This document shows, piece after piece, positions 17,344 to 26,744 of a stretch of DNA of 64,000 bases (within the stretch, counting starts at the first letter, position 1; each line of letters starts with the position of its first letter). Source of the DNA: Methyloprofundus sp. Lineage in GTDB: Bacteria > Pseudomonadota > Gammaproteobacteria > Methylococcales > Methylomonadaceae. The position numbers were made by a program, and so were the translations under genes. The DNA is taken from contig AP023240.1 of NCBI GenBank assembly GCA_016592635.1, positions 1,364,001 to 1,428,000 on the forward strand, written 5' to 3'. Below the pieces are notes generated by a model. It had not been told where the DNA came from, ran no database searches, and saw only the letters and a program-made list of their open reading frames with translations.

Positions 17344-17803
17344 CAATCTCCTCAATAATAATCTTTTCTGCTTCGCCTAAACCCAATGCCAAACTCTTTT
17401 TCTCTTGAAACAATTCAATCAGAATAGGCGGTTTGTTGAGTCCGCGGATTTGAATGATTACGCCTGGGATAATCCCTTGCTGTTCCATCTTTTGCTGAAA
17501 GGTCTTGCCACCGATAAGAGATCGAATCCTGTAATATTGGTCTATTTTTACTGCCTTGTTAGAAAGCGGCATGGCAACCATCTCGCAATCCAGGACATTG
17601 GCCTCATCATCACGGAGGGCAAAATACTGCCCTTGATCGGTAGAGAGCTCCAGGGTTTTCCCAAAGGGTGCAAGCCGAATAACTTTAAGCCTAGAGCCTG
17701 GCAATATACCCATTTGAGCAAGTCGCCGAGCAATTTTTTTATCCTGCCCCAAGGATCGTATGATACATTCACTGCCAACTTGTATGCTTAAACGGGTACT
17801 CAT
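17327..17803 (-). CDS. feoA: FeoA protein with two FeoA domains
   Basis: A 158-residue cytoplasmic partner of FeoB made of two SH3-like FeoA domains: RRLAQMGILPGSRLKVIRLA in the first half and QKMEQQGIIPGVIIQIRGL in the second. Most FeoA proteins carry one domain of about 75 residues. The ATG at 17803 is chosen since its ATGA overlaps the stop of the DUF89 gene; the longer frame upstream lies inside that gene. It belongs to the operon DUF89-feoA-feoB, now cut off from its promoter by an IS4 insertion in the DUF89 gene. Confidence 0.88.
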   Translation of the reverse strand: MSTRLSIQVGSECIIRSLGQDKKIARRLAQMGILPGSRLKVIRLAPFGKTLELSTDQGQYFALRDDEANVLDCEMVAMPLSNKAVKIDQYYRIRSLIGGKTFQQKMEQQGIIPGVIIQIRGLNKPPILIELFQEKKSLALGLGEAEKIIIEEIDDSQR

Positions 17804-18509
17804 GGATTGGACAAATTTATTTCTTGATGTTTCAACACTGAGCCTCCCTCGACAATACTTAGGTCTCGGGCAATCACGTTGCATTTGGCTTGTAGCAAAA
17901 AGAATATTGGAGCAGATGTGCTACCTAGGCTTTCATAGTTAGCCTGACCCTTGGCGATAACGAGGTCTGCCCGTGCAAAGCGTTTTCTAAATGACTCTGA
18001 ACATTGATCAAGCAAGGTACCGGGAGCATTTGAACCATTGTCGATGATTTTTGCTACCTGATCGATACCTGCAGCAATGGCATCTTCATGGGTTGCATCG
18101 TTTATGATCGGACCAGCCTTAACCACATAGCTTACAGGAAGCTCAAAAGTTTCGATGAGCACCTTATCAAACACTGTTTCCCCTGCATTATCTGCAAGAT
18201 ATAGAATAGAGGTACTGTTAGCTAAAGTATTACGTAATAACACTATATCGTTAATAGCAAGAGGTTCAGTCAGAACACGGTTTAGTGTCGCATCCAAATC
18301 ATAGCTGTCGGCAACCCCAAGATCAATAATATTACCAGCAATGGCAATGCGCACTGCCATTTCAAGTGGGTCTGATGCTCCGCTGACTTTTTTCCTCAAC
18401 TCTGGATAGAGTGCCAGTGCCTGTTGGGTAGCCTGATCTTTATCCTCTCGATAAGGGTCAATATTGTTAGTCAACTGCTGGACTTGCTGGTGAATTTGGT
18501 ATGCTAATT

Positions 18510-19717
18510 TTCACTACCGTACACTTTTTAAAGCAGGTATTGCGAAGAGTAGAAAAAATGGTAATGTGGACGATTTACATTGAAAATACCCTACATTGTC
18601 AGATTCTTACAAGATTTATCGCACCATTCATAGCGGCCTTCAAAAATTCTGGGATTTTGATCCCAGCAAACGTCAAAATAACGGCTTAAATATCCTGACA
18701 GGGTTTATCTGCGGTATTATACAAAGTAAATCTGTTAAGTTAGCTAATGTGGCAGGAGAGATTCCAGGATCAGGTAAAGAAGAAAGCCAAATCATGCAAT
18801 TGCGCCGTTGGCTGAAAAATGAAAAAGTGGGTGTCGATTTATTTTATTTACCCTTTATAGAGGTTCTTCTTCGGTGTTTAGCCAAACAAACGCTAGTACT
18901 TGCTATTGATGGCAGCACGACAGCGCAAGGCTGTATTACCTTGATGGTCAGTATGATTTATAAAGGTAGAGCTCTGCCATTGCTGTGGGTAACCCGTAAA
19001 GGTAAAAAGGGGCATTTTCCTCAAGATATGCATATCGAATTGATTAAATCCGTTCAGGCGATAATCCCGGAAGGTACGTCGGTCATTTGTTTGGGTGACG
19101 GGGAATTTGATGGAGCAGACTGGCTGGAAACCATTAGTAGTTATGGCTGGAAGTATGCCTGCCGAACGGCAAATAATGCGATATTGTATGAGAATGGAGA
19201 TGAATTTACATTTAAAGATATTTGTCCCGAACAAGGAAGCATGACTGAAATATCGGCGGTTGAATTCACTCGTAAACGTAGCATTGTAGTAAGGGCGGTT
19301 GTTTATTGGGGGAGAAAATATAATGACCCTATTTATCTAGTGACTAATTTCCCCACAGGGGGTGAAGCATTTAACTGGTATCGCAAACGTTTCCGTATAG
19401 AAACGCTGTTTTCAGACCTTAAAGGTCGAGGGTTTAACTTGCAGAAAAGTGGATTAAGGGCTCCTGAGCGAGTTTCTCGACTTATTATGGCAGCGGCTTT
19501 AGCTTATATATGGATGGTTTATTTAGGAGAGCTTGCTCTGACTAAGAGCTGGGATAAAATTATTCATCGCAAAGATCGTTGTGATTTGAGTTTGTTTACT
19601 CTTGGAGTGCGGTTATTAAAGCGCCTGCTGAGAGAAGGAAAAATACTCCCTCAATTCTGCCTCACATTATCGGGCAAGGCATTGCTGTGAGGAGGTGAAA
19701 AAGTGTACGGTAGTGAA
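18510..19717 (+). mobile_element. IS4-family insertion sequence, apparently complete
   Basis: A 1,208-bp element with perfect 20-bp terminal inverted repeats TTCACTACCGTACACTTTTT, flanked by the direct repeat TGCTAATT (18502-18509 and 19718-19725). One transposase gene lies inside. Precise ends and undamaged transposase suggest recent insertion into the DUF89 gene, in the opposite orientation to the host operon. Confidence 0.92.
18596..19690 (+). CDS. IS4-family DDE transposase
   Basis: A 364-residue transposase. The catalytic aspartates lie in LAIDGSTTAQG and LGDGEFDGADW, and the family's YREK signature is exact: YRKRFRIETLFSDLKGRGF has Y-(2)-R-(3)-E-(6)-K. The first in-frame start is TTG at 18596; no ATG with a good RBS is visible, so expression may be weak or use this TTG. 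The stop lies 27 bp before the right end of the element. Confidence 0.9.
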   Translation: MSDSYKIYRTIHSGLQKFWDFDPSKRQNNGLNILTGFICGIIQSKSVKLANVAGEIPGSGKEESQIMQLRRWLKNEKVGVDLFYLPFIEVLLRCLAKQTLVLAIDGSTTAQGCITLMVSMIYKGRALPLLWVTRKGKKGHFPQDMHIELIKSVQAIIPEGTSVICLGDGEFDGADWLETISSYGWKYACRTANNAILYENGDEFTFKDICPEQGSMTEISAVEFTRKRSIVVRAVVYWGRKYNDPIYLVTNFPTGGEAFNWYRKRFRIETLFSDLKGRGFNLQKSGLRAPERVSRLIMAAALAYIWMVYLGELALTKSWDKIIHRKDRCDLSLFTLGVRLLKRLLREGKILPQFCLTLSGKALL

Positions 19718-19972
19718 TGCTAATTGTGGAGGCGTAGAATTGACTGGAAAAGCACTCAGTGCTTTCATAGTAGAAAGTAATATACTATGTTGTTGATTTT
19801 CAGAAGCTCCAGCGCGACGGGCGGCGCTCAATGCCTGTCGCAATAGACATGGGTAACAATCGAGATATGTTTTCATACTAATATTTAACTGCGTAATTTA
19901 TAAAAAAGTGGCCACTCTAAAAATGTTATCGTAAAAATAGATTAATAGGATATTGGCCGATATGGCTTCCCG

Positions 19973-20565
19973 TTATTCTGACATATTGACATTAATCCCT
20001 TTTATAACCACAAAAGATCCTGCGCCATAATCATTCTCAATCTGCTGGGTATTATTATCTGGAAAAATGTTTTGTCTAGTTTCAAAAACTCCAAATCCGG
20101 CTTCACTTAAACAAACTAAAACTTCCTCAGTTGAGAAAAACATCGGCGATGTTATAAAAACGGCTTTTGTCTCTGTTAGCTCTATATATTTTGTCCAACT
20201 CACTGTCTTTATCAATAAAACCGATAACAATAAATCCGTCTTTCTTTAATACGCGGCATGCTTCCTGAAAGGATTTTTTAAAATCATCAACAAAACATAT
20301 CGTGGTAACCATTAAAACAAAGTCAAAACTATTATCCGAAACTGGTAAATCTTCAGCGATGCCAAGCAGAACTTGTATTCCCAATTTTCTAGCTTTATCC
20401 GCCATTTTAGGTGAAGGCTCTACACCTGTTTTAATCCCTAATGGAGCTGTAAATTTGCCTGAACCAACGCCAACTTCCAAGCCCTTTCCATCAGAAGAAA
20501 TAAAACATCTTAATGCGCGAAGTTCTGCCTCATATTTGGTGAACTTATTTTTCGTAATCGTTCAT
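19973..20565 (-). pseudogene. Class I SAM-dependent methyltransferase, frameshifted
   Basis: From an ATG at 20565 with a GGGAGGA RBS, the minus strand starts MNDYEK and hits a stop, while the adjacent frame continues KFTKYEAELRALRCF into the SAM-binding motif LEVGVGSGKFTAPLGI, then a VLMVTTICFVDDFKKSF segment and RVLKKDGFIVIGF. Near 20180-20230 the reading passes to a third frame (SPMFFSTEEVLVCLSEAGFG) that ends at 19973. At least two frame changes are needed, so it is a pseudogene of a UbiE/MenG-like small methyltransferase. The substrate is unknown. Confidence 0.7.
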
Positions 20566-20599
20566 CCTCCCTCTTTTTTAAGAGGTAGGTGAATAATGA

Positions 20600-21250
20600 C
20601 TATTTTTCCAATGGTTTATGACAAAACCACCAGTCATAGCCTTCATATTCATCTAAGCGTTTATTCGCATCATCAACATTATTTGCGGGGGGGACAATAA
20701 CTCTGTCGCCAATCAATTCATTATTTGGCCACCCTGCTGGTATAGCCCCTTGTTTATCTGACACTTGCAATGCCTTTACCGCACGGACGACTTCATCAAT
20801 ATTCCTACCAACTTCTTGTGGGTAGTACATGATCAAACGAACTTTGCTTTCTGGATCAACAATAAATACCGCACGAACAGTATTAGTACCCTTACTTGGA
20901 TGCAACATGCCAAGTTTTAAAGCAACGGAGTCATTGGCTGCAATAATTGGAAATTTAATTTCTATATCAAGCTCTGACTTTATCCACTGCACCCATTTTA
21001 TATGGGAAAATACCTGATCAATTGACATACCTATCAATTTGCAATCGAGTGCTTCAAATTCCTCGTATCTTTTTTGAAAAGCTACAAACTCTGTTGTGCA
21101 AACAGGTGTAAAATCAGCTGGGTGACTAAACAATACAAACCAGTTGCCTTTTAAATCACTAGGAATATTCATTGCCCCATGGGTTGTTTGCACATTTAAC
21201 TCGGGTAAATCATCCCCAAGCAATGGCATATTTACTTTTGTCTGTTCCAT
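20600..21250 (-). CDS. Peroxiredoxin, Prx6-type
   Basis: A 216-residue thiol peroxidase that reduces hydrogen peroxide and organic peroxides in the cytoplasm. The peroxidatic cysteine is C51 in [12 protein letters not shown], and a second conserved cysteine is C210 in the closing WWFCHK. The long C-terminal arm ([20 protein letters not shown]) is typical of the Prx6/archaeal peroxiredoxin group. A clear RBS (GGAGAA) precedes the ATG. It is a single gene, followed by the broken methyltransferase, and suits an island rich in iron importers because it limits peroxide-driven iron chemistry. Confidence 0.92.
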   Translation of the reverse strand: MEQTKVNMPLLGDDLPELNVQTTHGAMNIPSDLKGNWFVLFSHPADFTPVCTTEFVAFQKRYEEFEALDCKLIGMSIDQVFSHIKWVQWIKSELDIEIKFPIIAANDSVALKLGMLHPSKGTNTVRAVFIVDPESKVRLIMYYPQEVGRNIDEVVRAVKALQVSDKQGAIPAGWPNNELIGDRVIVPPANNVDDANKRLDEYEGYDWWFCHKPLEK

Positions 21251-21613
21251 TTTAATTCTCCACTATTTACCGCCTAATTTATTTGTTAGCTGCCAACAGG
21301 GCGGTCTGCTATTGAAAACACTAATCATATTCTTATACTTCGCGCAATCACGGGGGGGCGCTTGTTTTAGCAATACTGCTATCGACAAAAATTCAGCCGT
21401 TAGAAATCCGCAATTATGGCCGTACGAAGTATAAATAGTGCCTGAACGAAAAAGTCATTTTTTATTAAAATTCACTTCGAATTCAGCAGAAAATTTTCGA
21501 ATCATGATTTGAAAATTAATAATAATTTATATGAGCGAACTATTTTTATAAAAATGAAGGCTTTTCCATTTTTTGGGCGTACCTATCCCTCGGTAATAAC
21601 AATTTTTGAAAAT
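21251..21613. other. Intergenic region between peroxiredoxin and the ISNCY remnant
   Basis: About 360 bp without a recognisable gene. A G-run (21352-21358) and an AT-rich stretch (21440-21560) are visible. The part next to 21614 probably includes the non-coding end of the ISNCY-type element, but I could not find its inverted repeat. Confidence 0.4.
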
Positions 21614-22265
21614 TTAAGCCACTTTCCTGTTTTGTTTTATTAGTCGCTTCCTTTCAATGGTGCGTTTGATTGCTCCCACTTGCTGAATGTTTCCAGCTAA
21701 AATGGCGAGTGCCGCATAGCGTTCAAATGCCTCGATACCATGGTCACGACATTTGCTCAATCCATGAACCTGCAATGCATTAATGGCCGATTCGACCGCA
21801 GAATGTTTCTTTTTGGCCTGCTTGAATTCTTCGGCATATTCATGTTCTTTATCTGCAACGGATAGCTTGCCTTTTTTCGGCAAAGTAACCTGATCCAATA
21901 TTTCCTTCAGGCCACTTTGGTTGGCTTTGCTATGAAACCCTTTATCAAAACTGCATGCATTCAGTTTGGGAAATTTTTCTTGTGTTGCCTTGACCATCTC
22001 GACGGCTATTTTGTCATCGGTTTCTTTTTGCATGACCTTATGATGAAGGATGAAGCCATGATCGTCTTCCAGGATGCAAACGCGTACACCCAATTCAACA
22101 GGGATACCTGCCTTGCCTTTTTTGATCCATTCGGTATGCGGCTGAAATAATGAAAATACCTTTTCATCATGAGGGATTTTTTCTCCCTCAATAACCCCCT
22201 GTGTCAGGATAGTTGTCGCCCAAATTAATTTCATAACTAAACAGGGGGCGGTATGATGACAACAA

Positions 22266-22763
22266 ATGGGAACTCAACATTATTCAAAGCAGTTTAAAGA
22301 AGCGATCATTAAAAAGCTGAATCAAAGTGAACTATCTCTCAGGCAGTTTGCCAAACAAGAAAGCATGAATCCTTCTACGCTTTATAAATGGAAAGAAGAA
22401 TTTAAAATATCAGGATTGTCCGTGTCAAAAGAAATTCCCCCTGAACAATGGTCAGCGGAAGAAAAATTTGCAGTCGTTTTAGAAATAGCGACCTTATCTG
22501 AAATTGAAGTAAGCGAATATTGTCGAAGCAAAGGTTTGTATCCAGAGCAGATAAATACTTGGAAGCAAGCGTGCATAGCAGGTAATGTACGCCAGGCAGG
22601 TAACAAGAAGGCCCTGCAGGCAGCCACTAAATCCGATAAAAAACGGATAAAAGAGTTAGAAAAAGAGCTCAACAGAAAAGAAAAAGCCTTGGCAGAAACG
22701 GCAGCCTTACTGGTGCTTAGAAAAAAGTTCAATGCCTATTGGGGAGAAGACGAGGACAATTGA
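22266..22763 (+). CDS. IS3-family OrfA (helix-turn-helix protein)
   Basis: A 165-residue DNA-binding subunit that recognises the IS ends. The HTH region reads SLRQFAKQESMNPSTLYKWK (residues 25-44), with a second HTH-like block EVSEYCRSKGLYPEQINTWK. The C-terminal KELEKELNRKEKALAETAAL is a leucine-zipper-like helix. Near its end lies the slippery site at 22721-22727 that leads into orfB. Confidence 0.88.
   Translation: MGTQHYSKQFKEAIIKKLNQSELSLRQFAKQESMNPSTLYKWKEEFKISGLSVSKEIPPEQWSAEEKFAVVLEIATLSEIEVSEYCRSKGLYPEQINTWKQACIAGNVRQAGNKKALQAATKSDKKRIKELEKELNRKEKALAETAALLVLRKKFNAYWGEDEDN
22721..22727 (+). promoter_or_regulatory. Programmed -1 frameshift site
   Basis: The heptamer A-AAA-AAG lies in the correct phase of orfA (AGA AAA AAG). 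The orfB frame is -1 relative to orfA and is open from this point (GTT CAA TGC ...), so slippage would give the OrfAB fusion transposase usual for IS3-family elements. Confidence 0.8.
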
Positions 22764-23803
22764 CCTTACTCGCTGATAGGCAGCACTATGAAGAATTGAT
22801 TAATGAAGCCATTTTGGCAGGCGCAAGAAAACATAAGGCTTGCGAGATCATAGGGCTATCAGTGCGGACGTTGCAGCGATGGCAATCCGAAGGTGAAATA
22901 TCGGCAGATAAACGCCCGATGGCGAAGCGCCCGGAGCCCACCAACAAGCTAACCGCAGAGGAAAGGCAATTGATCATTGAAACCTGTAACTTGGAAGAGT
23001 TTTCTTCATTGCCGCCCAGTCAAATCGTACCGATATTGGCCGACAGAGGAGAATACATTGCTTCCGAATCAAGCTTTTACCGTGTATTAAAGGAAGAAGG
23101 CATGTTGCATCACAGAGGAAAGGCAAAGGTCAGAAATGGCCATAATAAACCGACAAGTTACACGGCCAAGAAAGCTAATGAAGTATGGAGCTGGGATATT
23201 AGTTATTTACCCACCACCGTCATAGGTCAGCATTATTACCTCTATATGATAGAAGACATATACAGTCGAAAAGTGGTTGGCTGGGAAGTGCATGCCAATG
23301 AAACGGGAGAACAGGCGGCAGAGTTGCTGGAGCGTAGCATTTGGTCAGAAAAATGCAGAAAACAGGATCTGGTTTTACACTCGGATAATGGTGCACCAAT
23401 GAAGAGCCTTACCATGCAAGCAAAAATGCATGATTTGGGTGTCATTAGTTCCCGTAGTCGACCACGGGTCAGTAATGACAACCCGTATTCCGAATCATTA
23501 TTTAGAACGGTAAAATATTGCCCGCGGTGGCCATCTGAAGGGTTTGATTCTTTAGAGGGCGCAAGACAATGGGTACAAGGTTTTGTGTATTGGTACAACA
23601 ATGAGCATCGCCATAGTCGAATCAAATTTGTTACACCCAACCAAAGACATGAAGGGCTTGATGCTGAGATATTGAAGAAGCGAGAAGTGCTGTATCAACA
23701 AAAAAGAAATGAGCATCCAGAACGATGGTCTGGAGGTATAAGAAACTGGGAGCCGGAAGGTGCTGTGGAGCTAAATCCAGAGCAAAATAAAGAGGCTGCT
23801 TAA
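22739..23803 (+). CDS. IS3-family OrfB (DDE integrase-like transposase)
   Basis: A 354-residue catalytic part. The rve-type core shows the three acidic residues in VWSWDISYLP, LVLHSDNGAP and VSNDNPYSESLFRTVKY, in that order, and the C-terminal block WYNNEHRHSRIKFVTPNQRH is typical. It is mainly expected as the fused OrfAB product; an independent start at TTG 22739 is possible. Confidence 0.9.
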   Translation: MGRRRGQLTLLADRQHYEELINEAILAGARKHKACEIIGLSVRTLQRWQSEGEISADKRPMAKRPEPTNKLTAEERQLIIETCNLEEFSSLPPSQIVPILADRGEYIASESSFYRVLKEEGMLHHRGKAKVRNGHNKPTSYTAKKANEVWSWDISYLPTTVIGQHYYLYMIEDIYSRKVVGWEVHANETGEQAAELLERSIWSEKCRKQDLVLHSDNGAPMKSLTMQAKMHDLGVISSRSRPRVSNDNPYSESLFRTVKYCPRWPSEGFDSLEGARQWVQGFVYWYNNEHRHSRIKFVTPNQRHEGLDAEILKKREVLYQQKRNEHPERWSGGIRNWEPEGAVELNPEQNKEAA

Positions 23804-24984
23804 AAAATTTAGGCGACAACTGCCTTGAAAAACACCGATAACGCGTCGTCTGATTTGGTTGATTTGACGCTCCCCGTGCAAACGGAACGTTTTCATGTCC
23901 TCAAGCAAAATCTCGGAAACTGCATGGGTTCCTTTTAATAAGTCATAACTGACAATGGCCCGATCCAGGAATACCTGCGCCAAGTCAATATAAAGCCGGT
24001 GTGCTTTAATAATCTCATCCGCTTTGAGCTGTTTTTTAGTTTCGTCCCGAGAGGTGGAGTGGCGCAGTCTTTGTATTTTTCGATACTGTTTCTTGAACCG
24101 GGCCAAGTTATGTTTATGCTGCCGCCAATCCGGCAGATAATAATCCTTGCTCCAATAAAGGCACTGGCGCACCAATACCCTGATTGCATCATGCAGCAAA
24201 TTGATGTCTGTCGGGAAGTGGACATCCGTTTTGAGGACAAATGAATCACAGCGCCCTTGAATCGAAGTACTTTCGTTTAAACCAAGCAATTGATGCCCGG
24301 CTCGAATGACTTCCAGATTAATGCGCTCCATGATGTCGGGGGTAAATAATTTCAAATTATCTTTCAGGGTTTGCAGTCGATAGCTTTTATCGTCAAAATC
24401 ACCCAACCCCAGCATCATCCTGAGGGTTCTATGTTGGTTGGCCAGTTCCTGTATGCGGTCATAGTCGGCATTGAGAGCCAAACGCAGGGTGCCCAAAACC
24501 AGAATGCTCCATTGCTCCATGCCGGGACGACCTTTATTAGCAGATACCGCCTCCGTTTCATCGCTCTCTTTTTTGCCTTTGTGAGGAATGATCTCCTGCA
24601 ATATTTTGAAAACGGCTTTTTTTAGAGAGGCCGTCGTATAGATATGCTGCAATCCAAGCAAAATGAGTGGAATATCATCACGTGATGTCACGTCAATATT
24701 GATATGAGCAATATCAATTTGCCCGAATTCCAACTGTGAAGAAATGACGTTTCTCATGAGATTTTTGGTGGCGAAGATTTGATGAAATAAGTGTGTCATT
24801 GAAGGCTCGGCAATTGCCGATCACATTTATCAGGATTATTGTTTGTTTTATAACAATTAGTTACCTGTTTTTGGTGGTTAAGGCTAAAATGGCTTTTTTT
24901 GAATCTTCAATGATGATATTATATCATAAGGTACTGAATTTAAATGATATTATTAATTATCGTTCAAGCACTAAATATAAAGAA

Positions 24985-25755
24985 TCATTTTTTCTGCCGT
25001 ATAAAAACCGAAATCAAAAATAATAGCGCACTGGCAATAATGATTAACGGGCCTGCTGGAACGCCAGAAATGGCATAAGCTATAACACCTAGAACACAGG
25101 CAAGTCCTCCAGCAATAGTGCTGATAACGGTATATTGGGATAAATTGCTGCTGATGTTTTTGGCGGTACAGGCTGGAATTGCCAATAATGCCGCCGTCAT
25201 TAATCCGCCGACGATTCGTACACCCAATGCGACTGTTACAGCGATACAGATCAAATATAAAGCATTGTTCAGCTTAAGGTTCACCCCGCTGGTCTGTGCC
25301 AAGTCACTGGAGATACTGGCTAGCACCATGCTGGAATAAATCTTTTTTACCGTAAAAAACAGTGCTATTGAAATAATAACTGTGAGCAGAACCGTCATTG
25401 AAGTTATCTGGGACACGTCACCCAGTAAAGCGATATCGATTTCATCTTTTGGCAGAAACAGAAAAGCGATAGCCAGTGAGGCTGAAAAAACTACAGCAGT
25501 CAGTGCTTCAAGATGCAACCTGGTTTTCTGTTCTAACAGCCATATCAGCAATACACCAAATGCAAGAAATAACACGGCTCCTATTGAAACATCAAAATCA
25601 TATAGCAGTGCCAAGGCAATACCAGGCAATGTAAGATGACCCAGCGCCCCGCCCATTAAAGCCATCCGTTTAGACAGCATCAAGGATCCTAAATAACCAG
25701 CAATGGCACCAATCGTTCCGCTCATAATCAGTGCAAGCAATATTTGTGTATCCAT
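24985..25755 (-). CDS. Metal ABC transporter permease, ZnuB/MntB family
   Basis: A 256-residue inner-membrane permease of the ABC-3 family that takes up Zn, Mn or Fe. About eight hydrophobic helices are seen, with the family signature ALMGGALGHLTLPGIALALL near residue 31 and GLMTAALLAIPACTAKNISS near residue 201. The ATG at 25755 is chosen; a GTG three codons upstream overlaps the stop of the ATPase gene (25761), so translational coupling is likely. No metal-binding lipoprotein gene accompanies the pair in this window, so the substrate stays open. Confidence 0.85.
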   Translation of the reverse strand: MDTQILLALIMSGTIGAIAGYLGSLMLSKRMALMGGALGHLTLPGIALALLYDFDVSIGAVLFLAFGVLLIWLLEQKTRLHLEALTAVVFSASLAIAFLFLPKDEIDIALLGDVSQITSMTVLLTVIISIALFFTVKKIYSSMVLASISSDLAQTSGVNLKLNNALYLICIAVTVALGVRIVGGLMTAALLAIPACTAKNISSNLSQYTVISTIAGGLACVLGVIAYAISGVPAGPLIIIASALLFLISVFIRQKK

Positions 25756-25760
25756 GACCT

Positions 25761-26459
25761 TCACCTATGCTGATGTTTGTAAAATTTGATGCCAGTACCA
25801 TAAAGTGTTTTAAGCTGTTCGAGCGTAAGCACTTCATCAGGTGTCCCCATACACATTTGCTGTTTGTTCAGGCAGATGACCTGGGTTGCATACTCCCAAA
25901 CGATATTCAAATCATGGGTGACCAGTAAAATAGTCAGGTTCTGATTTTGCCAGAATTTATGCAGCAAACTGTAAATAGTTTCTTCGCCGCCAAGATCAAT
26001 GCCCGAAGTAGGTTCATCCAAAATTAGCACATCGGGATTATCAAGCAGTGCCCAGCCAATCAGCATACGTTGAAACTGTCCAGTTGAAAGCTCGCTGAAT
26101 TGATGGCTTAACAGGCTTTCATCTAGTCCAACTTCAGCAATCATCGACTTAATGACATTTGAATCTGACGATTTAAAAGCATAAAACTCCTTAATGTTCA
26201 ATGGAGGAAGGTTTTGCCTCTGAAGAAATTCTTGCGGAGGGAGATAACTGATTTTTTGTGCATTCCAGGAAACTGATCCCTGATAGGGCAGCAAATTTTG
26301 CAATGCTCTAAGCAAAGTAGTTTTGCCTGCCCCATTCGGCCCCAGAAAAATCAGTATATCCCTTTGGTTAACAGTGAAAGAAAGGTCACTGATAATTTGC
26401 TGATCTTCATAAGCCACCTGAAGATTCTGTACTATTAACACTTCTTTTTCATTAGCCAT
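25761..26459 (-). CDS. Metal ABC transporter ATP-binding protein, ZnuC family
   Basis: A 232-residue ATPase. It shows Walker A GPNGAGKTTLL (about residues 38-48), the signature ELSTGQFQRMLIG, Walker B DVLILDEPTSGIDLGG and a switch histidine in LLVTHDLN. It forms an operon with the permease downstream. The upstream region contains paired palindromes (26568-26621) and then the IS66 element at 26716, which may have separated the pair from its solute-binding-protein gene or promoter. Confidence 0.88.
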   Translation of the reverse strand: MANEKEVLIVQNLQVAYEDQQIISDLSFTVNQRDILIFLGPNGAGKTTLLRALQNLLPYQGSVSWNAQKISYLPPQEFLQRQNLPPLNIKEFYAFKSSDSNVIKSMIAEVGLDESLLSHQFSELSTGQFQRMLIGWALLDNPDVLILDEPTSGIDLGGEETIYSLLHKFWQNQNLTILLVTHDLNIVWEYATQVICLNKQQMCMGTPDEVLTLEQLKTLYGTGIKFYKHQHR

Positions 26460-26561
26460 AATGCCTCACTTGCTAAATTGAGCTGTTTATCATTTAAACA
26501 CTATCAAAAATTAATTTCATTGATTATTGTTAATTTTTTACTAACTAGCGTATTTTTTATT

Positions 26562-26632
26562 AGGAGTGCAAAAACAAGTTTTTGCCCGAACCCAAGAAGT
26601 ATAAAAACTTATTTTTATACTCCAGGTGCAAG
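26562..26632. repeat. Tandem perfect hairpins upstream of the ABC transporter
   Basis: Two perfect palindromes follow each other: GCAAAAAC-AA-GTTTTTGC (26568-26585) and AGTATAAAAA-CTTA-TTTTTATACT (26598-26621). GGAGT at the left and ACTCC at the right enclose both. It may be a transcription terminator pair, an operator or the end of an old mobile element. Confidence 0.55.
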
Positions 26633-26744
26633 GCAAGAAGCCGTGTGATCAATTGTTAATAATTCGAAAAATTACGCTAAGCAGTTACAAATCATTAAAG
26701 ATATGTGGATTAAAGGTAAGCGCTCAATAGAGCACGTACTTGCC

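Larger units (their letters stand above)
17800..19876 (-). pseudogene. DUF89 damage-control phosphatase-like gene split by IS4 element
   Basis: The gene head (19876 down to 19718) encodes MKTYLDCYPCLLRQALSAAR... through STPPQLA, and the tail (18509 down to 17800) resumes with the reading ...YQIHQQVQQLTNNIDPY through a DNAGE motif and an IAKGQANYES motif to the stop. Joining them without the IS and one copy of the 8-bp duplication restores one open frame closely similar to the intact paralogue at 35960-36808. DUF89 proteins of this CxxC-containing prokaryotic group are metal-dependent phosphatases thought to remove damaged phosphometabolites. Its stop overlaps the feoA start, so the gene was co-translated with feoAB. 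Confidence 0.9.
22211..23821 (+). mobile_element. IS3-family insertion sequence nested in ISNCY transposase
   Basis: About 1.61 kb. The left end AGTTGTCGCCCAAATT and the right end AATTTAGGCGACAACT are inverted repeats with one mismatch over 16 bp. It carries overlapping orfA and orfB with a frameshift site. No direct target repeat is visible at the edges, so the exact ends could differ by a few bases (the strict TGTCGCC ends would be 22214 and 23818). Confidence 0.85.
21614..24799 (-). pseudogene. ISNCY-type transposase gene interrupted by an IS3-family element
   Basis: The N-terminal part (24799 to about 23819, from MTHLFHQIFATKNLMRNVIS to RRVIGVFQGS) and the C-terminal part (about 22213 to 21614, from TILTQGVIEGEKIPHDEKVF to the stop) are halves of one DDE transposase of about 520 residues. 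It belongs to the ISNCY group, as the KVFSLFQPHTEWIKKGKAG and CSFDKGFHSKANQ segments show. Codon phase is the same on both sides of the insertion, so loss of the IS3 element would restore the frame. The gene is inactive as it stands. Confidence 0.8.

Noticed and set aside
26520..26533. Possible Fnr-like box TTGAT-TATT-GTTAA upstream of the ABC ATPase gene
   Set aside because: Only 8 of 10 positions fit and the region is very AT-rich, so chance is likely.
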